From assembly GCA_949743895.1 (NCBI GenBank), contig CATJUX010000043.1, positions 1-64,000 on the forward strand: a DNA stretch of 64,000 bases. The letters run 5' to 3'. The stretch is from JANFXS01 sp022791155. GTDB taxonomy: Bacteria; Bacillota; Clostridia; Lachnospirales; Anaerotignaceae. The notes beneath the pieces are model-generated. The model had not been told where the DNA came from. It made no database searches and saw nothing but the letters and a program-made list of their open reading frames with translations. This document shows, piece by piece, positions 51,530-60,649 of the stretch. Position numbers and translations under genes: made by a program. The stretch's first letter is position 1. Every line of letters begins with the position of its first letter.

Positions 51530-52681
51530 TCAGCCCACACTTGACGCTGGGTTCTCAAATGAGAAAACAAGCTTAGCGTGTTGTATCTTCATTGAAAATA
51601 TGCTGTCCTGCAATTTGACCACATTTTCTTTTGCCTTGTCTACATCAAATTTAATTCCATTCCCTGTTTCATAATTGAGTTCTGCAATTCTGAGGGCATC
51701 TTCAGCTGTTTTAAGGCTTGTTTCAGTTGCAGAAATTGTTTCTTCAAGCTGACGTATGCTTGTATAAACCTGTCTTCCTGCCGTTATAAGATTTTCTCTC
51801 ATGTCTTTGAGCTCGGCATTTGCTTTCTCAATGTCATAGTTTGCTGTGTCGCTTGCATATGGTGTGGTGTCATTCCCAATTGTGAAGTTTTTGTTTTTCA
51901 CCAAAGTGTCCGCTTGAAGCTGAACTGCTTTGACATTTGGGTTTTCGTCATTTTTTCTAAGCAAATATACCTCAAGATCTAAATCAAGTTCAAAAATCTC
52001 ATATTCAGGAGCATATTCAACCTTAAAATTGCTGTTTCTTATTCCCATAACTGTTGCCAAGGCCGCATAGGCATTTTCAACATCTTTTTTGTTGCTTTCC
52101 AACTCAGTCTTGATTGTTTCAAGCTGTGACTGTGCTGATGTAACTTCCATTTCAGTGGCCATTCCCAAGCTTTTTTTCGTTTTGACAAGTTTCAAATTTT
52201 CTTCTGCATTGGCAAGCGATATTTTTGATGTCTCAATCGCTCTTTCGCCGCTGACAATTGTTCCAAGGCTGTTTATTATTCCTCCCTGAAGGCGCAGAAG
52301 TGTTGCTTCTTCAGTATATCGCTGACTTTGGCGGCTCACATTGAGGCTCATCATGCGCATTATGTTGCTATATTCGGGAGTTGCCGTGTAATTATAGTCA
52401 TATCCTTCAGGCGCCAAAGCCAAGCCCGTGGACTGGGCAATGTCTCTGCTCTGGGCGCTCAAAAGATCCGCATTTTTCTCAAGAAGTTTCAGTGTGGTTG
52501 AATTTTTCTTTGCAAGCTCATAAATTTCGTCAAAAGTATAAACTTTGATGTCTTCTTCTGTTGCAGCTTCTGTCACAGTTGCTTTTGAGCCTGTGGCTGC
52601 TGCCGCAAATGCTGTGATCCCTGCCATGTTTGACACAATAGCTGCTGCCACTGCAAATGCCGCCAGTCTTTTATATTTCAT
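51530..52681 (-). CDS. TolC-family (outer membrane efflux-like) protein
   Basis: 383 residues. A signal peptide (about 1-27, to ITAFA) is followed by two long heptad-rich helical hairpins, as in TolC-type proteins: VYTFDEIYELAKKNSTTLKL at the start, ANAEENLKLVKTKKSLGMATEMEV in the first coiled coil, and LITAGRQVYTSIRQLEETIS and AELNYETGNGIKFDVDKAKE in the second. A true outer membrane is not expected in this lineage, so the protein probably works at the cell wall or surface. It is shorter than proteobacterial TolC and the beta-barrel loops are not obvious. The ATG at 52681 has agaaggg upstream. It follows the stalk-domain gene by about 34 bases. Confidence 0.8.
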   Translation of the reverse strand: MKYKRLAAFAVAAAIVSNMAGITAFAAAATGSKATVTEAATEEDIKVYTFDEIYELAKKNSTTLKLLEKNADLLSAQSRDIAQSTGLALAPEGYDYNYTATPEYSNIMRMMSLNVSRQSQRYTEEATLLRLQGGIINSLGTIVSGERAIETSKISLANAEENLKLVKTKKSLGMATEMEVTSAQSQLETIKTELESNKKDVENAYAALATVMGIRNSNFKVEYAPEYEIFELDLDLEVYLLRKNDENPNVKAVQLQADTLVKNKNFTIGNDTTPYASDTANYDIEKANAELKDMRENLITAGRQVYTSIRQLEETISATETSLKTAEDALRIAELNYETGNGIKFDVDKAKENVVKLQDSIFSMKIQHAKLVFSFENPASSVG

Positions 52682-52715
52682 TATGAAAATCCCTTCTTTC
52701 ATATGTTATAAATAA

Positions 52716-53453
52716 TCATCTTGAAAAATCAAATGTATGAACCTCGTCTATGCCTTCTTCATTGTTGAGGACAGTGACTTCAAGCGTTCCGTTTTTCCAG
52801 TCTTCATCTATAAGCTCAAACAAAAGGAAGCCCTCCATTTCATCGTCATACTGAAGATCTTTCAAAGACCATTTGTCATCCCAAAGCCGTTTAACCGAAT
52901 ATGGCGCAACTGTTTCTCCATCAATGGTGAGCTTGCATTGCGAGGGTATGAGCTGACAGCCTGAATTGTTTTGATTTTCCAATGACAATATAACTTTTGT
53001 ATATTTGAGGCCATCATCTCTTGAAACTGCAATCAGCTCAAGTATGTGGTCGTTTTTGCGGCTCCTTATAGGAAGTTCGCTATAAGACTTTTTCTTTTCA
53101 ACTTTGTCATAGTTCTCATCATCTTTGTCAACATAAACTATTTTTTCAACTTCAACTTCCTTAACATATGTTTTTTTGTCACTCTGTATGTTAATTGTTC
53201 TTGACGGAATGTCAAAATCAATTGTCGCCCCTAATGTTTCAGAAACAAAACGCAATGGGACATAGGCATAGCCATTGTGATTGAGAATTGGCTGATCATC
53301 AGGCGCTTTTTTATATTCACCATCAACTTTAACAAAAACGTCATTAAAAAATTTAACTGTAACTTCAGGGTAATCATCGGCGAACACACTTGCTGAAACC
53401 ATGCACAGTGCGCCAGCCACAAAACCAACTGCCATACTTTTCAGATTTTTCAT
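52716..53453 (-). CDS. secreted copper-amine-oxidase-N-like (stalk) domain protein
   Basis: 245 residues. A signal peptide (about 1-24, ending ASVFA) precedes a copper amine oxidase N-terminal-like domain (about 25-90, with NHNGYAYVPLRFVSETLGATIDF and SRTINIQ). A charged linker (YVDKDDENYDKVEKKKSY) leads to a beta-rich C-terminal domain (about 120-245). Such stalk domains are frequent in exported proteins of clostridia and have no copper or oxidase activity. ggagga precedes the ATG at 53453. Same strand and close to the TolC-family gene, so a joint envelope role is likely. Confidence 0.82.
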   Translation of the reverse strand: MKNLKSMAVGFVAGALCMVSASVFADDYPEVTVKFFNDVFVKVDGEYKKAPDDQPILNHNGYAYVPLRFVSETLGATIDFDIPSRTINIQSDKKTYVKEVEVEKIVYVDKDDENYDKVEKKKSYSELPIRSRKNDHILELIAVSRDDGLKYTKVILSLENQNNSGCQLIPSQCKLTIDGETVAPYSVKRLWDDKWSLKDLQYDDEMEGFLLFELIDEDWKNGTLEVTVLNNEEGIDEVHTFDFSR

Positions 53454-53914
53454 AGGCTTATCCTCCAAAAATAGATTATAATAGAAACCCTTTGTCATGT
53501 TAGTAATTTTACAGCCTATAATCGAAAATTACAATTAATTTTTCCTTACAAAACAGTTAAATTCACATGTTCAAAATTAATTAATCACTATATTCGCAAT
53601 TTGCCAAGCTTTTTTGTAACTTTTTAGCAATTTTATGCATATAAATTCCATATTTATTTACATAAAAATAGTCCAACACTTTTTGAAGCATATTTCACAT
53701 CAATATGAAAACATTCGAACTCATTTTGCAAACAGGCCACAGTCAAAAACTTGTCAGCTAACAAAAAAATTAAAAACAGTTTGGTTCAACAAAGTTTGCA
53801 TATGCAACGCTCTTAAAACGCAACAAAAATTTTGCACGCCTCACAAGCAGCAGAGATCCGCTAAATATGTAAATGGTGTCATATCAAATTAATACGAAAC
53901 ATAAAACAAAAAGT
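53454..53914. other. intergenic upstream of stalk-domain gene
   Basis: 461 bases, AT-rich, no supported gene. Promoter of the stalk-domain gene and the 3' end of the dnaI transcript should be here; neither could be placed with confidence. Confidence 0.4.
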
Positions 53915-54919
53915 TTATGAATTTCTATATTTTTTAATCAGTCTTATATCTTCGCCAAAAAATTTAAGGGTTATGAATTCTCCCATAATCCTTGAAATAA
54001 TCCTGTCAGAATATTTCTCTCCCAAATTTTTCAAGCCCAAGTTTGTTGAAATAATCATAGGTTTTTTGGATATGAGCCTTGTGTTTATTATATCAAACAG
54101 TTCAGAATTGGAGAAAACTGTTGAAAATTCTGTTCCCAAATCATCAACTATCAAAAGTTCAACACCCAAAATTTCCTCCATATACTTTCCAACTTCCTGT
54201 TCATTTTCATCGCTTCTGTTAAATTTTTCGTTTTCAAGCGCCTTAAACAGCTGTGGAGCCGTTATATACATAACCGTCACACCTCTGTCAAGAAGTTCCT
54301 TTGCAACACAACTGCACACAAAAGTTTTTCCCAACCCCGGGCTTCCATAAAGCAGCAAATTTTTGGCAGTTTTTCCAAAAGTTCTTGTGAACCCAAGGCA
54401 TTCTTCCAATATCCTTTTTATGTTTTGCCGCGGCGATATGTCCTCATTCCCAGTTGCATTGTCAGAATAATATGAAAAATCAAATGAATCAAAATTTTGG
54501 ATCTTTGTTATGTCCTTCATATTTGAGCTGTTATATGCCAAATCAACAAGTTTTTGAGTGAAGCAACTGCATCTAACGCCCCCAATGAAGCCTGTGTCAC
54601 TGCATTTGTCGCATTCGTGTCTTAAACATAAATAATCTTCATCAAATCCCATGCTGTCCATAATTTCTTTTTTTTCATTTTTCAAGGCAGAAAGCTTTGT
54701 TTTGAGCTCAGTTTGAAAAAAATCGGCATTGTCAGGGTTTTCAAGCACATTTTTTGCCATGCCAACTCCAGCCATAGAAATTTCTCTGTCTATTTCTTCA
54801 ACTCGTGGCAATGATGCATACACCTCACTGCGTCTTTTCCGAAGCTCATTTTCTTTTTTAGTTCTTAGTCTGTCATATTGCTTCAATATTTCTTTATAAA
54901 TTTCACTTTTAGTGGCCAT
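53915..54919 (-). CDS. DnaC/DnaI-type helicase loader ATPase
   Basis: 334 residues. An N-terminal helical part and a zinc-binding cluster (HECDKCSDTGFIGGVRCSC, about 100-118) precede an AAA+ domain. Walker A is LLYGSPGLGKTFVCSC, Walker B is LLIVDDLGTEF, and further on is ISTNLGLKNLGEKYSDRIISRI with the arginine-finger area. It matches DnaI/DnaC proteins that place the replicative helicase. IstB-type transposition helpers share the fold, but the zinc cluster and DnaD neighbour favour replication. ggaggt precedes the ATG and it begins 7 bases after the dnaD-like stop. Confidence 0.9.
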   Translation of the reverse strand: MATKSEIYKEILKQYDRLRTKKENELRKRRSEVYASLPRVEEIDREISMAGVGMAKNVLENPDNADFFQTELKTKLSALKNEKKEIMDSMGFDEDYLCLRHECDKCSDTGFIGGVRCSCFTQKLVDLAYNSSNMKDITKIQNFDSFDFSYYSDNATGNEDISPRQNIKRILEECLGFTRTFGKTAKNLLLYGSPGLGKTFVCSCVAKELLDRGVTVMYITAPQLFKALENEKFNRSDENEQEVGKYMEEILGVELLIVDDLGTEFSTVFSNSELFDIINTRLISKKPMIISTNLGLKNLGEKYSDRIISRIMGEFITLKFFGEDIRLIKKYRNS

Positions 54920-54925
54920 GACTGC

Positions 54926-55918
54926 TTACTGACCTCCTTTTTGTCGTTCCATTTTTTCAAAATAATCATAATCATAAACCCTTTGTTCATAATCTGAAAA
55001 CTTGTTTCTAACTTTTTGTGTTTTGGAATCTTCACTTTTTTTATCAGGTTTCGGCAACGCTTCTTCCTTTCTGGCTTCAGCAAATTTTGTGTCGTCAGCC
55101 AATATGTCATCTTTTGTCATGATTCCCTTTTCACGCCAGCCTTTTAATATTGTGTCAGCATAGTTGAACACTGGCTGGCCAATTTTTGATATTGTCTTTT
55201 CACATGCAACAACAACAATGTCAACTGGAAACTTATATTCTTTAAGCCATTTTTCCATAAATTTTTCTTCATTTTTGTTTGGATCCCTATAGCTTTGTCC
55301 AAATGCACGCATGATTTTTCTGAAATCAGTGTTATAAAGCCGTATATGTTCGTCAGCTTTTTCGGCTGTGTCAATTCCTCTGTCTGCCCAGTCTATTGCA
55401 ACTGTCTCGATATATCTCATGTTTCTTTTGTTGTTGCTTATGCAATGATATAACAAACGATCTATAACTTCCAAACTCAAACCAATCCAATTATATATAG
55501 AAAAAATGCATGACAAATCATTGTGGCTCAAGAGCCGGCCCAAATATCTTTGAGCCATGTCAAAAAGACAGCGAACATCGCTATTTTTTTCAGCATATAT
55601 CGCAAGTTCCATTGGTGAATATTGAGGCTTCTCACTGATGTGCACATTTTTGGGCGCATTATCATTCACATTAAAAAACAAAGTTCCGTTTTTTTCGCTT
55701 ATAACCTCCTGCCTTTTCCAATATAAAACAGCATCGTTTATACATGACATATCCATTTTCAAATATTCTTCAATCTCGCTGATTTCAACTCCCTTGCCTC
55801 TGTCAAGAGCTTTTGCGCACAAAAAAAACCTCAGGAACTCGGCTGGGGTATATATCAAATATTTTTTGAGAAACGAACTGTCAATTTTTATTGTATTTAG
55901 TCTTTTATCCTCACACAT
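54926..55918 (-). CDS. DnaD-domain replication initiation protein
   Basis: 330 residues. A winged-helix-like N-terminus (TIKIDSSFLKKYLIYTPAEF, then EISEIEEYLKMDMSCINDAVLYWKRQEVI) comes first. A DnaD/DnaB C-terminal domain (about 120-200, SYxLE-like GRLLSHNDLSCIFSIYNWIG) follows. A second DnaD-like repeat (about 210-280) leads to a charged tail ending FEKMERQKGGQ. DnaD/DnaB proteins help load the helicase at origins. The ATG at 55918 has ggag about 8 bases upstream; a longer open frame is rejected. Directly followed by the DnaI-type loader, the usual clostridial pair. Confidence 0.88.
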   Translation of the reverse strand: MCEDKRLNTIKIDSSFLKKYLIYTPAEFLRFFLCAKALDRGKGVEISEIEEYLKMDMSCINDAVLYWKRQEVISEKNGTLFFNVNDNAPKNVHISEKPQYSPMELAIYAEKNSDVRCLFDMAQRYLGRLLSHNDLSCIFSIYNWIGLSLEVIDRLLYHCISNNKRNMRYIETVAIDWADRGIDTAEKADEHIRLYNTDFRKIMRAFGQSYRDPNKNEEKFMEKWLKEYKFPVDIVVVACEKTISKIGQPVFNYADTILKGWREKGIMTKDDILADDTKFAEARKEEALPKPDKKSEDSKTQKVRNKFSDYEQRVYDYDYFEKMERQKGGQ

Positions 55919-56078
55919 AAATAATTCTCCAAACACACCGCACAAAATCATATCATTTAATTTATTCTTATTATACCACAAAACTAATATATATTAAAAG
56001 CTTTGAATTTATATAAAAAATTCATATGTTTTGTTTTCTGTTATATCTGAGTTAGCTTTTGGCACATACAATTATGAA

Positions 56079-56124
56079 AAACCGACATCTCCAAAAGAAA
56101 CTTATTTCCTTGAAAATGTCGGTT
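56079..56124 (-). terminator. terminator of tagO-type gene
   Basis: Stem aaccgacat / atgtcggtt with a 28-base loop that can fold further; on the minus strand ggtttttc forms the T-run. It lies about 33 bases past the stop codon at 56157. Confidence 0.65.
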
Positions 56125-56156
56125 CAATCCAAACAAAACAGCTTAAAACAGTTTGT

Positions 56157-57191
56157 TTATTCCTTATTTTTTCTCATGTTGTTGAAAAAATATATAACAA
56201 AACTAAGCAAAAACACCGTCAGCATTATGATGACAAATGTTTGCGCATTCTTATATGATATAAAAACTGCCAAAAGCCCGCACGCCGCACTAATTCCGTA
56301 TAATATTATGACAGCCTGTTTCTGTGTGAAGCCTTTGTCTATAAGTCTGTGATGCAAATGGCCTCTGTCAGGCGACATAATGGGCTGTCTTTTTGCAATT
56401 CTTCTCACAATTGCAAAAAGTGTGTCAAAAATTGGAAGGCCAAGAGAGAGCATTGAAACAGCCAAAGCCAAAAATGCATAGCCCTTAAACACGCCCAAAA
56501 TGCTTGTCACGGACAATGTGAAGCCCAAAAATGTCGCGCCAGTGTCACCCATAAAAATTTGTGCCGGATTGAAGTTTCGCGGCAAAAACCCAAGACAGCT
56601 CCCGGCCAGTGTTGCTGTGAGAACAACCGAAAGCTCGTCTCCTGTCAATATGCACATTGTCATGAGCGAAAGCGCGGCTATTGAAGAAACTCCAGCCGCA
56701 AGGCCATCAAGGCCGTCAATGAGATTGACAGCATTTGTGACTCCAACAATCCACAAAATTGTTATTGGAATGCTCAAATAGTGCAAAACCGTTGAAAATG
56801 GCCAAAACACAACGTTTATTCGTATGCCGGAATACACCACAACAGCCGCTGCCAAAATTTGCACAACGAACTTAATTCGTGCTCTCAAATTAAAGCAATC
56901 ATCAAAAATTCCCAAAACAACAATCATTCCAGCGCCAATCAAAAACCCAACAATCTGCCGCGGATCATTGTGAGAAGTGAATCTATAAAGCAGCATGAGC
57001 GTGAGCATGAAACCAAGAACAATGGCAATTCCGCCCATTCTCGGCATGGGGTTTGAATGCATTCCTCTTGCCTTTGGATAGTCTATGGCACCAGCTTTAA
57101 TTGAAATTTTTTTTGCAACCGGCGTCATCACGTTTGATATTGCAAATGCGGTTGAAAATGCCGCTATATATAAAACCCAGTCATGTTCCAA
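56157..57191 (-). CDS. undecaprenyl-phosphate N-acetylglucosaminyl 1-phosphate transferase (TagO/WecA type)
   Basis: 344 residues, about 10-11 membrane helices. It starts wall teichoic or other surface glycan synthesis by linking a sugar-1-phosphate to undecaprenyl phosphate. Catalytic-loop motifs are YPKARGMHSNPMPRMGGIAI, LGIFDDCFNLRARIKF (Asp pair), NAVNLIDGLDGLAAGVS, FMGDTGATFLGF and SPDRGHLHHRLID (His-rich loop). This distinguishes it from MraY. The start is TTG at 57191 with gggag upstream. It is followed upstream in the same direction by upp. Confidence 0.92.
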   Translation of the reverse strand: MEHDWVLYIAAFSTAFAISNVMTPVAKKISIKAGAIDYPKARGMHSNPMPRMGGIAIVLGFMLTLMLLYRFTSHNDPRQIVGFLIGAGMIVVLGIFDDCFNLRARIKFVVQILAAAVVVYSGIRINVVFWPFSTVLHYLSIPITILWIVGVTNAVNLIDGLDGLAAGVSSIAALSLMTMCILTGDELSVVLTATLAGSCLGFLPRNFNPAQIFMGDTGATFLGFTLSVTSILGVFKGYAFLALAVSMLSLGLPIFDTLFAIVRRIAKRQPIMSPDRGHLHHRLIDKGFTQKQAVIILYGISAACGLLAVFISYKNAQTFVIIMLTVFLLSFVIYFFNNMRKNKE

Positions 57192-57212
57192 AATGAATCT
57201 CTCCCAAAACTG

Positions 57213-57839
57213 CTATTTCGTTCCAAATATTCTGTCACCAGCATCACCAAGCCCTGGAACGATATAGCCGTGCTCATTCAGTTTAGTGTCATATCCAGCC
57301 ACATAAATGTCAACATCTTCATGCTCGCTTTGAATTGTTTTAACGCCATCGGGAGCTGCCAATATGCTAAGCATTGTTATTTTCTTTGCTCCTCTTTCTT
57401 TCAAAAAACTGATTGAAGCTGATGCTGTTTTCCCTGTGGCAATCATTGGATCGACAAGAAACACTTCACTTTCCTCCATGCCTGATGGAAGTTTGCAATA
57501 ATATTCGATTGGATTCAATGTTTCTGGATCACGATATAGCCCGATATGGCCTATTTTAGATGTTGGCAAAACTTCTGAAACAGCATCGCTCATGCCAATT
57601 CCGGCACGCAAAATTGCCACAATGTCAATTCTTTTTGTGATTGTTTTACAAACACATTTGTCAATAGGCGTTTCAATTTCAATTTCTTCCAGCGGAAGTT
57701 CCCTTGTTGCTTCATATGTGAGCAAAATTGCAACCTCGCGAATGAGCTCTTTAAATTCTTTAGTTTTAGTGTCCTTGTTTCTTAGCATTGACATTTTGTG
57801 CTGAACCAACGGATGTTCCGAAATAAAAAGTTTTCCCAT
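57213..57839 (-). CDS. upp: uracil phosphoribosyltransferase
   Basis: 208 residues, typical length. It makes UMP from uracil and PRPP. It has EHPLVQHKMSMLRNKDTKTKEF, ILRAGIGMSDAVSEVLP, the PRPP loop VDPMIATGKTASASI and the C-terminal YIVPGLGDAGDRIFGTK. ggagga precedes the ATG. It follows rpiB in a run of minus-strand genes; the order ywlC-ywlE-rpiB-upp echoes the ywl region of Bacillus. Confidence 0.97.
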   Translation of the reverse strand: MGKLFISEHPLVQHKMSMLRNKDTKTKEFKELIREVAILLTYEATRELPLEEIEIETPIDKCVCKTITKRIDIVAILRAGIGMSDAVSEVLPTSKIGHIGLYRDPETLNPIEYYCKLPSGMEESEVFLVDPMIATGKTASASISFLKERGAKKITMLSILAAPDGVKTIQSEHEDVDIYVAGYDTKLNEHGYIVPGLGDAGDRIFGTK

Positions 57840-57868
57840 GGTAATCCTCCAATCAATTCAATGTCTAT

Positions 57869-58297
57869 TCACTCTTCAATCATGCCTATTCTGCGCACAT
57901 GTCTCTCATCATTGCTAAATTGTGTTTCCAAAAAAGTTTTCACAATTTCCAAAGCCAGCCCCGTTCCAACAACTCTTGCTCCCATGGCAAGTATATTGGC
58001 GTCATTGTGCTCCCTCGTTGCTTTTGCCGAAAAACAATCGTGGCATAATGCGGCGCGTATGCCCTTCACTTTGTTGGCCGTTATTGAAATTCCAATTCCA
58101 GTTCCGCAAATGAGAATTCCGTTTTCGCATTCTCCAGACGCCACAGCTTCAGCCACGGCTTTGGCAAAAACAGGATAGTCACACGATTCTTCGGAATATG
58201 TTCCAAAATTTTTATATTCTTTATTTTCGCTTTCGAGATATTTGATTACTTCTTTCATAAGCGGAAAACCGCCATGGTCACAGCCCAGCGCAATCAT
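57869..58297 (-). CDS. rpiB: ribose-5-phosphate isomerase B
   Basis: 142 residues of the RpiB/LacA family. It has ALGCDHGGFPLMKEVIKYL, SCDYPVFAKAVAEAV, the catalytic Cys region GILICGTGIGISITANK and HNDANILAMGARVVG. It interconverts ribose 5-phosphate and ribulose 5-phosphate; a sugar specificity shift (allose, galactose) cannot be excluded from sequence. gaaggga precedes the ATG. A gap of 179 bases separates it from ywlE upstream. Confidence 0.94.
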   Translation of the reverse strand: MIALGCDHGGFPLMKEVIKYLESENKEYKNFGTYSEESCDYPVFAKAVAEAVASGECENGILICGTGIGISITANKVKGIRAALCHDCFSAKATREHNDANILAMGARVVGTGLALEIVKTFLETQFSNDERHVRRIGMIEE

Positions 58298-58476
58298 AAA
58301 TGACTCCCTTCAAAAAACAAAACTGTTTCCGACATATCTTTTATATGATATAAAATTATGTTTCATTGTTCCAACATCAACTTGTAAAACATGACATAAT
58401 TTCCTAAGTTCATTCAAAAATCTTGCACAACGATATAAATTAAATATATATTACCATTTTATTACCGATTTTTCAA

Positions 58477-58914
58477 TTATTTCATCAACACGTTTGCCGC
58501 GTCAGAAATATATTTTTTCAAATGCTCAAGGCATTGTTCATATATCTCCTCGCTGCCGCCATATGGATCTATTATGTCGTCATTGTGCCCGCCATACTCT
58601 GCTATTGTGAAAACGGGAACATTGAGCTCTGCACATATTGAAGCTACGGCCTGTTTGTGTCCATTTGTCATCGTAAAAACAATGTCAGCCCATTTTATCA
58701 GCTCTGTTGTGATTTGTGATGGTTTATGATCACTCAAATCAAGCCCCGATTTGGACATGGCTTTTATGGCATTTTCTGAAGCTCCTCCAATTTCAACGAC
58801 ATTTATTCCTGCTGACTTAATTTCAAACCCGTCTTTTGGAAAAATGCTTTTTGCCACAGCTTCTGCCATAGGACTGCGGCAAGTGTTTCCAGTGCATACA
58901 AAAAGTATATTCAT
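58477..58914 (-). CDS. low-molecular-weight protein phosphatase, YwlE-like
   Basis: 145 residues. P-loop CTGNTCRSPMAEA near the N-terminus and the general acid Asp in IIDPYGGSEEIYEQC. The Thr in CTGNTCRS is the residue that marks protein-arginine phosphatases of the YwlE type, in contrast to the Ile/Leu of tyrosine phosphatases. The ATG at 58914 has gagg 10 bases upstream. It lies directly after the threonylcarbamoyl-AMP synthase gene, as in Bacillus. A McsB-type arginine kinase partner is not visible in this window. Confidence 0.88.
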   Translation of the reverse strand: MNILFVCTGNTCRSPMAEAVAKSIFPKDGFEIKSAGINVVEIGGASENAIKAMSKSGLDLSDHKPSQITTELIKWADIVFTMTNGHKQAVASICAELNVPVFTIAEYGGHNDDIIDPYGGSEEIYEQCLEHLKKYISDAANVLMK

Positions 58915-58919
58915 ATTTA

Positions 58920-59972
58920 TCACGCCTCAATAAAGTTGTATCCTGCTGCTTTTTTCAAACGATTCATTATGGCCGTTCCCTCTCCACTTTCGTCAAAAAC
59001 CTCCGAAAACACCACGTCGGCGCCCAAATGGTCAAACTTTCTCAACATATTAAAAAGATTCGCCCCAATCTCAATTTCGTTTTCACGGCTCCCGGCACTA
59101 AGCACAAAATCCGCCTCATAGCATCCTTTGGTTTCGTCAGTGGCAAGAACTCCCGTTTTCCGGCCTTTCATTTTTTCATCAGCAGTTAGAGAATTTATTT
59201 TTTCAACCACAGCATCAGAATTGCCCTTCACAAGAACAACGCTTGCCTTTGGTGAATAGTGAGTATATTTCATTCCCGGCGCTTTGGGCACGAAATTGCT
59301 GTCAGGCTTTTGCAATATTGCCGGATCAAATTCAGCCTTTCCCAAAAGCTTTTCAAGCATTTCTTTTGTTATGGCTCCCGGCCTGAGTATGACAGCGCTT
59401 TCGCCTGTCACATCAACAATTGTGCTTTCAAGGCCAAACTCTGCCGCTCCTCCATCAAGTATCATGTCAATTTTTCCAGTCAAATCAAACTCCACATGGC
59501 TCGCCCTTGTTGGGCTTGGTTTGCCAGATGAATTGGCGCTTGGGGCCGCAACGGGAACATTTGCTTTTTTAATAAGCTTTCTTGCCATATTGTTTGAAGG
59601 AAAACGCACTCCAACCGTGTCAAGTCCGCCGGTGACAGCATTGGGGACACACGGCTTTTTTTTGAAAATCAAAGTCAAAGGCCCTGGCCAGAACTTGTCC
59701 ATAATTTTGACGGCAAGCGGCGTAACCTCAGCCACTATATTGTCAAGTTCGCATATATCACCAATGTGGAGTATGAGAGGGTTGTCAGACGGCCGCCCTT
59801 TCGCTTCATATATCTTTTTGCAGGCAGCTTCTGAAAGCCCGTTGGCGCCAAGGCCATAAACCGTTTCTGTAGGAAAAGCCACCAGGCCTCCTTTTCGGAG
59901 AATATCGGCGGCTTCCTCAATGAATTTATTGTCATTTTCATTGTTGTTCAGTTTTCTTATAACTGTTTTCAT
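58920..59972 (-). CDS. L-threonylcarbamoyladenylate synthase (Sua5/YwlC)
   Basis: 350 residues. It makes the intermediate for t6A at position 37 of ANN-decoding tRNAs. An N-terminal YrdC domain (about 15-200, GGLVAFPTETVYGLGANGLS, KGRPSDNPLILHI, PGPLTLIFKKK, VAAPSANSSGKPSPT) is followed by a linker and a C-terminal Sua5 domain (about 235-350, PGMKYTHYSPKASVVLV). The ATG at 59972 follows the SEC-C gene stop with one base between; translational coupling is likely since the ribosome site is weak. It ends just before the YwlE-type gene. Confidence 0.94.
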   Translation of the reverse strand: MKTVIRKLNNNENDNKFIEEAADILRKGGLVAFPTETVYGLGANGLSEAACKKIYEAKGRPSDNPLILHIGDICELDNIVAEVTPLAVKIMDKFWPGPLTLIFKKKPCVPNAVTGGLDTVGVRFPSNNMARKLIKKANVPVAAPSANSSGKPSPTRASHVEFDLTGKIDMILDGGAAEFGLESTIVDVTGESAVILRPGAITKEMLEKLLGKAEFDPAILQKPDSNFVPKAPGMKYTHYSPKASVVLVKGNSDAVVEKINSLTADEKMKGRKTGVLATDETKGCYEADFVLSAGSRENEIEIGANLFNMLRKFDHLGADVVFSEVFDESGEGTAIMNRLKKAAGYNFIEA

Positions 59973-59973
59973 A

Positions 59974-60468
59974 TCATGCCCCACAGCATTTTTTATATTT
60001 TTTTCCGCTTCCGCATGGACATGGATCATTGCGCCCCACTTTGGGCTCTTTGATGACAGTTCTTGATCTCTTTTGTTCTATATAGAACTCCTTTCTTTGG
60101 TCTTCAGTGAATATATTGTCCCATTGTTTCAAGTTATAGAGATGTTCAGCATGATATTCAACCATTTTTTTATAAAGTTTCTCAAAATCAATTATGATTT
60201 CAATTTGGCTTTTTTCGTCAAGTTCGTCAATCTTGTATGGATTTGGAAGTATATCGTTTAAGCCGTCGACAAATGCAATTGCATATTCCGCTGTGATGTT
60301 AAATCTTTCGGCAAGCTCATCAACACTTCCCTTAATTTCTGTGACCTTTTCTTCCAAAATATATTCATAAATCGCCTGTTCTTTAGGAAGATATTCATTC
60401 CAAACAGCATCAACGCTTTTTCCTTGTGGTGTGAACGCTCTTTTAAGCCAATTTTCATAAATGCTCAT
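59974..60468 (-). CDS. SEC-C motif protein of unknown function
   Basis: 164 residues. The C-terminus carries the zinc-binding SEC-C motif VGRNDPCPCGSGKKYKKCCG, as in the tail of SecA. The N-terminal 140 residues are helical and acidic with no recognised domain (YLPKEQAIYEYILEEKV, FNITAEYAIAFVDGLNDIL). It resembles small stand-alone SEC-C proteins of clostridia. ggagaga precedes the ATG. It is coupled to the Sua5 gene downstream, one base apart. Confidence 0.85.
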   Translation of the reverse strand: MSIYENWLKRAFTPQGKSVDAVWNEYLPKEQAIYEYILEEKVTEIKGSVDELAERFNITAEYAIAFVDGLNDILPNPYKIDELDEKSQIEIIIDFEKLYKKMVEYHAEHLYNLKQWDNIFTEDQRKEFYIEQKRSRTVIKEPKVGRNDPCPCGSGKKYKKCCGA

Positions 60469-60511
60469 TCTTAATTTCTCTCTCCTTTAAGTGAATGGTG
60501 CTTTTGTGTTG

Positions 60512-60537
60512 GGCCGCCTGCAGCTGTCATGGCGGCC
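60512..60537 (-). other. GC-rich hairpin
   Basis: Perfect 7-bp stem ggccgcc / ggcggcc with a 12-base loop, between the Usp-like gene and the SEC-C gene. No T-run; it may still be a 3' end or processing hairpin. Confidence 0.45.
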
Positions 60538-60649
60538 ATCAAAATAACTCAGAGTTAATAATAATATATTATTCTTTACAATGCAACAATTTTAATCAAT
60601 TTTATTTACATATGTCCGTAATACATCAATTTTTCTATATCTCAAGCAC

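Noticed and set aside
53915..54919. IstB transposition helper
   Set aside because: Zinc cluster and the adjacent DnaD-domain gene fit a helicase loader; no transposase nearby.
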